Of a stretch of DNA of 6,431 nucleotides, positions 1 through 5,243 are shown in pieces. The translations under genes were made by a program, and so were the position numbers. Positions within the stretch are counted from its first letter, which is position 1. Each line of letters starts with the position of its first letter. Source of the stretch: Lachnospiraceae bacterium (GTDB taxonomy: Bacteria; Bacillota; Clostridia; Lachnospirales; Lachnospiraceae); assembly GCA_003447895.1 (NCBI GenBank), contig DLYC01000163.1:1-6431 (forward strand). The letters run 5' to 3'. Below the pieces are notes generated by a model that worked only from the letters and a program-made list of their open reading frames with translations, ran no database searches and was not told the origin of the DNA.

Positions 1-12
1 AATTTACGACTA

Positions 13-26
13 TTCTGTAAGCAGAA
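13..26. repeat. Short inverted repeat upstream of the HTH-Uma2 gene
   Basis: TTCTG (13-17) and CAGAA (22-26) form a perfect 5-bp inverted repeat around a 4-base spacer, about 20 bases upstream of the ribosome binding site. Because the gene downstream starts with a helix-turn-helix, this could be an operator for autoregulation. It could equally be the end of an upstream feature cut by the window edge or a chance match. No convincing -35/-10 pair is visible in the 54 bases available. Confidence 0.2.
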
Positions 27-46
27 CATTTGTTTTGCACAATATC

Positions 47-52
47 AGGAGG
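47..52 (+). promoter_or_regulatory. Ribosome binding site (AGGAGG) deciding the Uma2 start
   Basis: A perfect AGGAGG lies 5 bases before the ATG at 58 and only 2 bases before the in-frame GTG at 55. The spacing favours ATG 58 as the real start. Confidence 0.85.
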
Positions 53-57
53 TTGTG

Positions 58-930
58 ATGACGATCGAAGAATTGAAGAACAGGAAAACTGCTTTAGGCC
101 TCACCAATGAAATGATCGCGAAAGCCGCCGATCTTCCGCTGAGTACGGTGCAGAAAATAATGAGCGGTGCTACCAAGGCACCGAGGAAAGCCACTTTAGT
201 AGCGATTGAAAAGGTTCTTTCTGCCGAAGAAAGCCGCAGAAATGGTGCAGCAGAGATCCGTCCAAACCGTAAGAATGGTTATATTTATGAGGATCTCCCC
301 GAAACACACGATGTGGTAAGGGAAACCGCAGCTAAATGCAAATATGCGCCTGCTGTCAGGAAAAAGGACGGAGAATATACCCTGGATGACTATTATGCTC
401 TGCCGGACGAGCGACGCGTCGAACTGATCGACGGCGTGTTTTACGATATGTCTGCACCGGCCGTCATACATCAGAAGATTCTGGGAGAACTCCATCTACT
501 CTTCCGGGAATGCACCGATGCCCACGAAGGGGAATGCGAGGTCTATCTGTCTCCTTGCGATGTAAGACTGGATATGGACAACAAAACTATGGTGCAGCCG
601 GATCTCCTCGTGATCTGCGGTCCTTACGATCTGGGTGCGAAGCGTTTTGAAGGTGCGCCGGATCTTGCACTGGAGATCCTCTCTCCTTCCACCCGCTCCA
701 AGGATATGCTGCTCAAGCTGTATAAATACCAAAATGCCGGCGTGAAAGAGTACTGGATCGTGGATCCGGATCATGAGACGGTCATGGTCTACGATTTTCG
801 GGACGGTAATTTCTATCCGGAGAAATATGATTTTGACTCTGTCATTCCGATCCATATATCAGACGGACAGTGCTCCATTGACTTTTCGAGGGTCAACCGG
901 GCACTGAAGAAAGCCCGGGGTTCTAAATAG
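58..930 (+). CDS. Uma2 family PD-(D/E)XK nuclease-fold protein with N-terminal helix-turn-helix
   Basis: A 290-residue protein. Residues about 5-55 look like an XRE-type helix-turn-helix: T16-A24, the turn DLP at 25-27, and a recognition helix LSTVQKIMSG at 29-37. A charged linker (about 56-105) follows. Residues about 107-250 match the Uma2 domain (restriction-endonuclease-like fold): YTLDDYYALP then RRVELIDGVFY (119-129), QPDLLVIC (180-187) and PDLALEILSPSTRSKD (201-216), ending KLYKYQNAGVKEYWIVDP (220-237). Candidate catalytic residues D182, E206 and K220 are all present, so the nuclease fold looks intact. Uma2 proteins are widespread in bacteria, often in many copies and some within mobile elements, and their biological role is largely unknown. 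The HTH could direct DNA binding or autoregulation; that is inference. The 5' half looks more AT-rich than the genes to the right, which weakly suggests separate ancestry. Family assignment is secure, function is not. Confidence 0.9.
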   Translation: MTIEELKNRKTALGLTNEMIAKAADLPLSTVQKIMSGATKAPRKATLVAIEKVLSAEESRRNGAAEIRPNRKNGYIYEDLPETHDVVRETAAKCKYAPAVRKKDGEYTLDDYYALPDERRVELIDGVFYDMSAPAVIHQKILGELHLLFRECTDAHEGECEVYLSPCDVRLDMDNKTMVQPDLLVICGPYDLGAKRFEGAPDLALEILSPSTRSKDMLLKLYKYQNAGVKEYWIVDPDHETVMVYDFRDGNFYPEKYDFDSVIPIHISDGQCSIDFSRVNRALKKARGSK

Positions 931-934
931 TAAA

Positions 935-951
935 GGCCCGCATAGCGGGCC
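935..951. terminator. GC-rich hairpin between convergent genes, possible bidirectional terminator
   Basis: GGCCCGC (935-941) pairs perfectly with GCGGGCC (945-951) around an ATA loop, starting 5 bases after the Uma2 stop. On the plus strand the T-run comes late (TTTTT at 962-966). On the minus strand the stem is followed at once by TTTACTATTT, so it may serve the minus-strand membrane-protein gene better than the Uma2 gene. The U-tracts are imperfect, hence the moderate confidence. Confidence 0.6.
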
Positions 952-985
952 CCTTGATGAGTTTTTCGGTCAGAAATTCGAATGG

Positions 986-999
986 CAAGTGTACACTTG
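986..999. repeat. Perfect 14-bp palindrome (CAAGTGTACACTTG)
   Basis: CAAGTGTACACTTG is identical to its reverse complement with no spacer. It sits between two converging genes, about 55 bases from each stop. A spacerless 14-bp palindrome is what a dimeric DNA-binding protein would recognise, but there is no obvious promoter or gene start next to it. Its role is unknown and chance cannot be excluded. Confidence 0.5.
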
Positions 1000-1049
1000 A
1001 CTTCAAAAAGGTCTTTGCGCGCGTCCGGCACCTGTATGAGTCGTGAATC

Positions 1050-1508
1050 TCACTCCCCATACACAATTTTGTGCGCTAGTCCCATGAAAACAGGGACAAA
1101 GATAAAGGACAATACCCAGCCGAGAATAATGAAGATCGGCAGCATTCCGGCAAAGGCCGTGAGCCAGACATTCAGCGGCTGGTGCGCAATCAGGACTGTC
1201 CCGATAAAGCTCATGCCGAGGCACATCGCAATCGCGAAGGGAATCGCTGTGCCGGTCGTCATCAGGATCCTGTACTTAAGGGTTCCGGGCTGTGCATATT
1301 TGCCCGCCAGCGCCATACCCCACTTGGAAAAAGGAAGACACAGGGCGATCACCATTTCCATTATATACGCCATCAGGATATCTCCCAGGATGGCCGGCCA
1401 CATCACTTTTCCAAAACTCAGGATCTGCGCCACAGCCGATAAAACGACTGCGAGGAGCAGGTTATACATCAGATTCATGACAAGAACTTCTTTAAACTGT
1501 TTATCCAT
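1050..1508 (-). CDS. Small four-helix integral membrane protein (DUF2798-like, tentative)
   Basis: A 152-residue, strongly hydrophobic protein with four predicted membrane segments at about 7-30, 35-60, 81-109 and 114-141. The first pair is followed by a basic, Gly-rich loop (SKWGMALAGKYAQPGTLKYR, 61-80). The two helix pairs look alike in layout (an N-terminal helix, a short loop, then a helix ending in Pro-Phe or Val-Phe), hinting at an internal duplication. The pattern resembles two tandem DUF2798-type units, a family of uncharacterised two-helix membrane proteins, but I recall this only as a resemblance. The start at 1508 is supported by GGGAGG 6 bases upstream. It is transcribed alone, divergently from the riboswitch-controlled permease and convergently with the Uma2 gene. 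I see no catalytic motif and assign no function. Confidence 0.8.
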   Translation of the reverse strand: MDKQFKEVLVMNLMYNLLLAVVLSAVAQILSFGKVMWPAILGDILMAYIMEMVIALCLPFSKWGMALAGKYAQPGTLKYRILMTTGTAIPFAIAMCLGMSFIGTVLIAHQPLNVWLTAFAGMLPIFIILGWVLSFIFVPVFMGLAHKIVYGE

Positions 1509-1514
1509 TCCGGA

Positions 1515-1520
1515 CCTCCC
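1515..1520 (-). promoter_or_regulatory. Ribosome binding site of the small membrane protein gene
   Basis: GGGAGG on the minus strand, 6 bases before the ATG at 1508. It fixes the start codon. A weak promoter-like pair lies behind it (TAGACT, 18 bases, AATTAT on the minus strand), too poor to call separately. Confidence 0.75.
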
Positions 1521-1701
1521 TTGTAGATAATTCTCTTTGTTTTCAAGGAAAGTCTACCAGTTTGGCCTCGCCCGGGCTTCGCACAGGTTTCTGTTTTCCG
1601 TGTGTTCTGTGCAGAATGTGATCTTCAGGCGCAAGGGCCGCGCAATAAATGACTACTGCTGCTTGCCACAGCAATCCGCTCCCGGATCCGGCCAAAAAGG
1701 A

Positions 1702-1731
1702 TTGACAAATCCTCCCGCCGCATTTTATAGT
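1702..1731 (+). promoter_or_regulatory. Sigma-A type promoter for the riboswitch-permease transcript
   Basis: A perfect -35 box TTGACA (1702-1707) is followed after 18 bases by TATAGT (1726-1731), five of six matches to TATAAT. Transcription would start near 1737-1740, just before the conserved riboswitch core. A 10-bp palindrome, CCGGATCCGG (1682-1691), ends 10 bases upstream of the -35 box and may be an operator or chance. The rest of the gap from 1521 to 1681 shows nothing I can name. Confidence 0.8.
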
Positions 1732-1739
1732 AACGATGT

Positions 1740-1830
1740 ATCAGGGAGTAGCTTGCACAGATTGTGTAACATATTTTCGTCAGTACGGGAGCAGAGTTCC
1801 CCGGAGTATGTTCGAAGAAGCGAGACTTTT
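1740..1830 (+). ncRNA. yybP-ykoY riboswitch (Mn2+-sensing) aptamer
   Basis: The conserved elements of this class appear in order. They are GGGAGTAGC (1744-1752), a hairpin CACA/TGTG (1756-1759 with 1763-1766), and an outer helix AACATA (1768-1773) with TATGTT (1807-1812). The core loop CGTCAGTACG (1778-1787) follows, then a hairpin GGGA/TCCC (1787-1790 with 1798-1801), CCGG (1801-1804) and the closing GCGAGACTTTT (1820-1830). The layout matches the characterised class of two coaxial legs meeting at the GGGGAGUAG and CGUCA loops. In known members Mn2+ binds between these loops and turns expression on. The P1 helix is poor here: AGG (1743-1745) against CTT (1826-1828) includes a G-U pair, and the usual CCUUU is CUUUU. 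Placed about 140 bases before a permease gene and just after a strong promoter. Identification is from recalled consensus, without a covariance-model search. Confidence 0.92.
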
Positions 1831-1866
1831 ACTGCATTTTGTGATGCAGTGAAGGTCTCTTTTTTT
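1822..1866 (+). terminator. Riboswitch-controlled intrinsic terminator
   Basis: Bases 1822-1836 and 1845-1859 pair over 15 consecutive positions (two G-U wobbles, no mismatch) around an 8-base loop, followed by seven Ts (1860-1866). The 5' arm contains GAGACTTTT, which is also the 3' end of the aptamer including the P1 strand. The two structures are therefore mutually exclusive. The expected logic is that Mn2+ binding holds P1, blocks the terminator and lets RNA polymerase reach the permease gene. Confidence 0.92.
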
Positions 1867-1927
1867 GACAGCAGAGCCCTGAAACGCGAAGCGTAAACTA
1901 AGCATCGTCACGCGATACGCCGGTTTC

Positions 1928-1945
1928 CGGGCGGCTCGCCGCCCG
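1928..1945 (+). promoter_or_regulatory. GC hairpin in the leader just before the permease ribosome binding site
   Basis: CGGGCGG (1928-1934) pairs with CCGCCCG (1939-1945) around a CTCG loop, a 7-bp all-GC stem ending 13 bases before the Shine-Dalgarno AGAGG (1959-1963). No T-run follows, so it is not a terminator. Two weaker hairpins lie upstream: ACGC/GCGT (1884-1887 with 1891-1894) and ATCG/CGAT (1904-1907 with 1912-1915). The leader between terminator and start codon is about 100 bases, longer than translation needs, so it may stabilise the message or tune initiation. That is inference. Confidence 0.5.
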
Positions 1946-1969
1946 ATGTGCTCCGAAAAGAGGTATTAC

Positions 1970-3238
1970 ATGAAAATATTTGCTCTGGTCCTTTTCGTTC
2001 TGATGTATGTGCTCATGATCACAAAGCCCAAATACCGGCCTTACTATGCGCTGGGCACCGGCCTGATCTTCCTCATCTCGGGGATCCTTCCTCTCGCGAA
2101 CCTTCCGTCCGTGATCAACTGGAACGTCCTTCTGATGATCTCCGGAACCATGATCCTCGTGGATTTCTTCATTGCCTCCAAAATGCCAAACCTGATGGCG
2201 GATATACTTCTGGACAAGTGTCCCAACGTCATGTGGGTGACCATCAGCATGTCACTCTTTGCCGGTGCAATCTCCGCCTTTATCGACAACGTGGCCACTG
2301 TGCTCATGGTGGCGCCCGTGGGACTTGCGGTCTGTAAGAAGCTGAACACCAATCCCGTGGGCATGATCATCTCCATTGCGGTCTCCTCCAACCTACAGGG
2401 CGCCGCAACCCTCGTCGGTGATACGACTTCCATCATGCTCGGCGACTACGCCCACATGAACTTCATGAATTTCTTCTGGATGGACGGAAAGCCCGGCATG
2501 TTCTTTGCGGTTGAGCTCGGCGCGCTGGCCACGATCCCGATCATGATGATCCTCTTTGGCAAGTACCGGGAGCCGGTGTCTTCGGAGGAGAGAACCGTCG
2601 TCAATGATTATGTGCCCTCCTTCATGCTCCTTCTTATGGTCGCCGCCCTGATTGTCGCATCCTTTATTCCCAATACGCCGGACATCACAAACGGTGCCAT
2701 CTGCTGCATACTGGGAATCGTCACGGCCATCATCGATTACGCGAGATACCGCAAGACGGAGAACGTCCGCCGCACTTTGCAAAATATTGATTTCGAGACG
2801 CTTCTCCTGCTCCTTGGACTCTTCGTCGTCATCGGCGGTATTACGGAAGCGGGGATCATCACAGACTTTGCGAGCGCCATCGTCAAGTTCGGCGGAAGCT
2901 CCCTGTTCCTTCTCTATACCATTATTGTGTGGGGATCCGTCCTCATCTCCGCTTTTGTGGACAACATCCCCTATGTGGCGACCATGCTTCCAGTCCTGAC
3001 CGTTGTCACGACGAAGCTGGGCGTGAACCCGAACCTTCTCTATTTTGGCCTTCTGTGCGGCGCCACACTCGGCGGAAACCTGACGCCCATCGGTGCCTCC
3101 GCCAACATCACCGCCGTGGGCCTTCTCAAAAAAGAAGGCCATGAGGTGGGGTTCCCGGATTTCATGAAGATCGGAGTTCCCTACACGCTCACGGCCGTGA
3201 TCGTCGGATATTTGTTTATCTGGTTTGTGTGGGCCTGA
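1970..3238 (+). CDS. ArsB/NhaD/SLC13-type (CitMHS) permease under Mn2+ riboswitch control; candidate Mn2+ exporter
   Basis: A 422-residue polytopic membrane protein with the two-fold repeat of the ion transporter superfamily. Each half has a hairpin motif followed by a Gly/Asn-rich re-entrant loop. In the first half these are SAFIDNVATVLMVAPVG (102-118) and SSNLQGAATLVGDTTS (139-154). In the second they are SAFVDNIPYVATMLPV (327-342) and GATLGGNLTPIGASANI (364-380). This SAF-DN pattern is typical of ArsB, NhaD and P-protein-like permeases; substrates in the wider group include arsenite, Na+/H+ and carboxylates. D106/N107, D151 and D331/N332 lie in these motifs and could offer ligands to a cation. 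The start at 1970 is set by AGAGG 6 bases upstream; an in-frame ATG at 1946 has no Shine-Dalgarno. The gene is monocistronic between the riboswitch terminator and its own terminator. Family membership is clear. Mn2+ export is inferred only from the riboswitch. Confidence 0.9.
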   Translation: MKIFALVLFVLMYVLMITKPKYRPYYALGTGLIFLISGILPLANLPSVINWNVLLMISGTMILVDFFIASKMPNLMADILLDKCPNVMWVTISMSLFAGAISAFIDNVATVLMVAPVGLAVCKKLNTNPVGMIISIAVSSNLQGAATLVGDTTSIMLGDYAHMNFMNFFWMDGKPGMFFAVELGALATIPIMMILFGKYREPVSSEERTVVNDYVPSFMLLLMVAALIVASFIPNTPDITNGAICCILGIVTAIIDYARYRKTENVRRTLQNIDFETLLLLLGLFVVIGGITEAGIITDFASAIVKFGGSSLFLLYTIIVWGSVLISAFVDNIPYVATMLPVLTVVTTKLGVNPNLLYFGLLCGATLGGNLTPIGASANITAVGLLKKEGHEVGFPDFMKIGVPYTLTAVIVGYLFIWFVWA

Positions 3239-3244
3239 CGCCCT

Positions 3245-3272
3245 GCCCCCGGACAAAGCCGGGGGCTTTTTT
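3245..3272 (+). terminator. Intrinsic terminator of the permease gene
   Basis: GCCCCCGG (3245-3252) pairs perfectly with CCGGGGGC (3259-3266) around ACAAAG, followed by six Ts (3267-3272). It begins 7 bases after the permease stop. Read from the minus strand it has no U-tract, so it should not stop the converging MATE operon efficiently. A smaller 5-bp hairpin (CGGCA 3284-3288 with TGCCG 3292-3296) near the MATE stop also lacks a T-run. Confidence 0.95.
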
Positions 3273-3304
3273 ATGTCTGATCACGGCAAACTGCCGATCT
3301 TCCA

Positions 3305-4693
3305 TTACGGATTTCCGGTCACCAGATTTGCCTTCTCCTTCCACCTGCCCATCCGATACACCACGAGTGTGATGACAGCGCCCAGGGTCCAGGAGATCAG
3401 CATCGAGACATACATCATGGCGCAGTTTCCCTGGGGCAGCTCGGCCGTCTTGGTCATTCCGACCAGTCCGTAGGCCAAAGGCACCCGGATGGCGACCGAT
3501 GTTGCGATCGAGATCCACATGGGCCGCACTGTGTCGCCGGCGCCGCGCATGATGCCGCAGAGGCACTGCGTGATCTCAATAATGATATAGCCGATCGCAA
3601 TGATCTGCATCATCCGGTAACTGAGGTCGATCAGTTCCTGCGTCGTCGTGAAAAGTCCCATAATGGGCTTTCCGAAGAGCAGGATGAGTCCCGTGACCAC
3701 GGCAGAAATGATCATCGCCGTGATCGTTCCCTTTCTGGCGCCCTCTGTGACGCGGTCCATTCTTCCCGCGCCTATATTTTGGCCTGCGTAAGTCGTCATG
3801 GCTGCGCCGAAGGACAGCGCCGGCAGGATGACGAATCCGTCAATTCGCATGACGATGACGTTGGCCGCAATGAACTGCTCTCCGAAGGTGTTGGTAAGCG
3901 ACTGCACGACGATCATGGACATGGAGAAGATTGCCTGTGTGACACCTGACGGAATTCCCAGACGGATCAGCTGCCCGATGTACTCCTTGTCCGGAACCAG
4001 GTACTCCCTTTTCATGTCAAAATATTCCTTCATCTTCGTCAGTCTCCGGAGGGACAAAAAGGCGGAGACAAACTGCGCGATGACTGTCGCAAGGGCGACG
4101 CCCGCAACGCCGAGGCCCAGATAGGCGACAAAGACATAGTCGAGGACAATATTGATCCCCGTCGCCGTCAGAAGGTAGAGAAGCGCGGACATGGAATCGC
4201 CGAGGCCTCGGAGCACACCGCTCAGGATGTTGTAATAGCCGCCTCCGGCAATGCCCAGGCAGATGATGATCAGGTAATTCCGGCACCAGCCGATAATACT
4301 CTCCGGCGTGCCGAGAAGACGAAGGAGCGGCATCGTGACAAGGGGCCCTACGATCATGATGATCAAAGAAGCGGCACCGGTCAGGATGACGCAGGCGCCG
4401 ATCGTTCTGGACAGGGACTCCCTATGCCTTGCGCCAAAAAACTGGGACACCATGATACTGGCGCCCACAGAAATGCCCATGAACAGGACCAGCATCAGAT
4501 TCAGGATCGGACCCGCGCTTCCGACAGCCGCAAGTGCGTTGTCGCCGACAAACCTTCCGACAATGATGCTGTCCACTGTATTGTAGAGCTGCTGGGCGAT
4601 GTTTCCGAGCAGCATCGGGATCGTAAATTTGATGATCTGTATGACCGGATCCCCCTCGGTCATATCCACCGGTGCAAATAACCTGGATTTCAT
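3305..4693 (-). CDS. MATE family efflux transporter
   Basis: A 462-residue, 12-helix membrane transporter of the multidrug and toxic compound extrusion family, which expels drugs or metabolites using a Na+ or H+ gradient. The N-terminal half carries QQLYNTVDSIIVGRFVGDNA (34-53) and VGASIMVSQFFGAR (76-89). The second half repeats the plan with QSLTNTFGEQFIAANVIVMR (264-283) and YAGQNIGAGR (302-311). The repeat-end motif occurs twice, as LRGLGDS (161-167) and MRGAGDT (382-388). Length and halves are normal and no frameshift is seen. The start at 4693 is chosen because AGGGGG lies 5 bases upstream and because a longer in-frame start at 4777 would overlap the previous gene by 68 bases. It is the third gene of the minus-strand operon, 16 bases after the DUF308-like gene. 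Substrate cannot be told from sequence. No strong terminator is seen at its own end. Confidence 0.95.
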   Translation of the reverse strand: MKSRLFAPVDMTEGDPVIQIIKFTIPMLLGNIAQQLYNTVDSIIVGRFVGDNALAAVGSAGPILNLMLVLFMGISVGASIMVSQFFGARHRESLSRTIGACVILTGAASLIIMIVGPLVTMPLLRLLGTPESIIGWCRNYLIIICLGIAGGGYYNILSGVLRGLGDSMSALLYLLTATGINIVLDYVFVAYLGLGVAGVALATVIAQFVSAFLSLRRLTKMKEYFDMKREYLVPDKEYIGQLIRLGIPSGVTQAIFSMSMIVVQSLTNTFGEQFIAANVIVMRIDGFVILPALSFGAAMTTYAGQNIGAGRMDRVTEGARKGTITAMIISAVVTGLILLFGKPIMGLFTTTQELIDLSYRMMQIIAIGYIIIEITQCLCGIMRGAGDTVRPMWISIATSVAIRVPLAYGLVGMTKTAELPQGNCAMMYVSMLISWTLGAVITLVVYRMGRWKEKANLVTGNP

Positions 4694-4698
4694 GCATT

Positions 4699-4704
4699 CC
4701 CCCT
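4699..4704 (-). promoter_or_regulatory. Ribosome binding site deciding the MATE start
   Basis: AGGGGG on the minus strand ends 5 bases before ATG 4693, inside the 16-base gap after the DUF308-like stop. This supports the shorter 462-residue MATE protein. Confidence 0.85.
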
Positions 4705-4709
4705 GTTGA

Positions 4710-5243
4710 TTACTGAATAAACACCATCGCCGACCTTCTAAACGCAGACGCGATCCGCAGGACTGCAGAGTAAACAAGATCCGCGCAGTAGATGTAAGAG
4801 AGCATAATCTGGTCGCGCGCGAAAATGATACTCGCCACGAGCATCAGGATACTCACGACGCCCTGCGCCATGTTGATCCTCCACTGCGTCGATTTGTACC
4901 GCATGGCTTCCAGAGAGCGCAGAATATTCACGACGCCCGCAAATGCGTGGAAACACAGAAGATACAGGATCACGACCATTCTGGACTCATCGGCAAGAGC
5001 CAGTGTGAAGATCCCGGCGTCCAGGAAAACGACTCCGATGAGCAGGATCATCTTTCCCCCCACCATGTGCCTTGCCATGCTGAAATAGTACAGAAGTTTC
5101 GATATTCCGCCCCAGATCAGGGTTACAGCAAGGAACAGCGCGATCAGAAGACACCCCTCTTCCGGATCCATCAGAAGGATGACCGCGCCGAGCAGCATCC
5201 CGATCCCGATCACGATATTTTGAAAGCGCTGCCATTTGCTCAT
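4710..5243 (-). CDS. DUF308/HdeD-like six-helix membrane protein
   Basis: A 177-residue protein with about six hydrophobic segments in three helix pairs. The first begins FQNIVIGIGMLLGAVILLMDP (residues 7-27), followed by LLIALFLAVTLIWGGISKLL. Repeated pairs of the form helix, short acidic or basic loop, helix with GG or G-S are characteristic of the DUF308 family, to which the E. coli acid-resistance membrane protein HdeD belongs. The biochemical role of such proteins in Firmicutes is unknown. Its ATG overlaps the stop of the upstream DUF6765-like gene (ATGA, 5240-5243) and AAGGAG lies 7 bases upstream at 5251-5256, so the two are probably translationally coupled. Sixteen bases separate it from the MATE gene. 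Family call is by pattern and moderate. Confidence 0.75.
   Translation of the reverse strand: MSKWQRFQNIVIGIGMLLGAVILLMDPEEGCLLIALFLAVTLIWGGISKLLYYFSMARHMVGGKMILLIGVVFLDAGIFTLALADESRMVVILYLLCFHAFAGVVNILRSLEAMRYKSTQWRINMAQGVVSILMLVASIIFARDQIMLSYIYCADLVYSAVLRIASAFRRSAMVFIQ

Noticed and set aside
997..1025. TTGACT as a -35 box next to the palindrome
   Set aside because: No -10-like sequence occurs 16-18 bases downstream, and no plus-strand gene follows.
982..1530. 182-residue plus-strand open frame opposite the small membrane protein
   Set aside because: No ribosome binding site and no recognisable protein features. The minus-strand frame has a good RBS and four clean membrane helices.
1537..1896. 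Open reading frame on the plus strand across the divergent intergenic region
   Set aside because: It runs through the promoter, riboswitch aptamer and terminator, has no ribosome binding site, and its translation resembles no protein.
2393..3256. Long minus-strand open frame opposite the permease gene
   Set aside because: Its translation is His/Asp/Gly/Arg-rich low-complexity sequence, typical of a shadow of a GC-rich membrane-protein gene, and it is opposite a clear family member.
4694..4777. Upstream 28-residue extension of the MATE protein
   Set aside because: It would overlap the preceding gene, its residues are not MATE-like, and the AGGGGG site matches the ATG at 4693.
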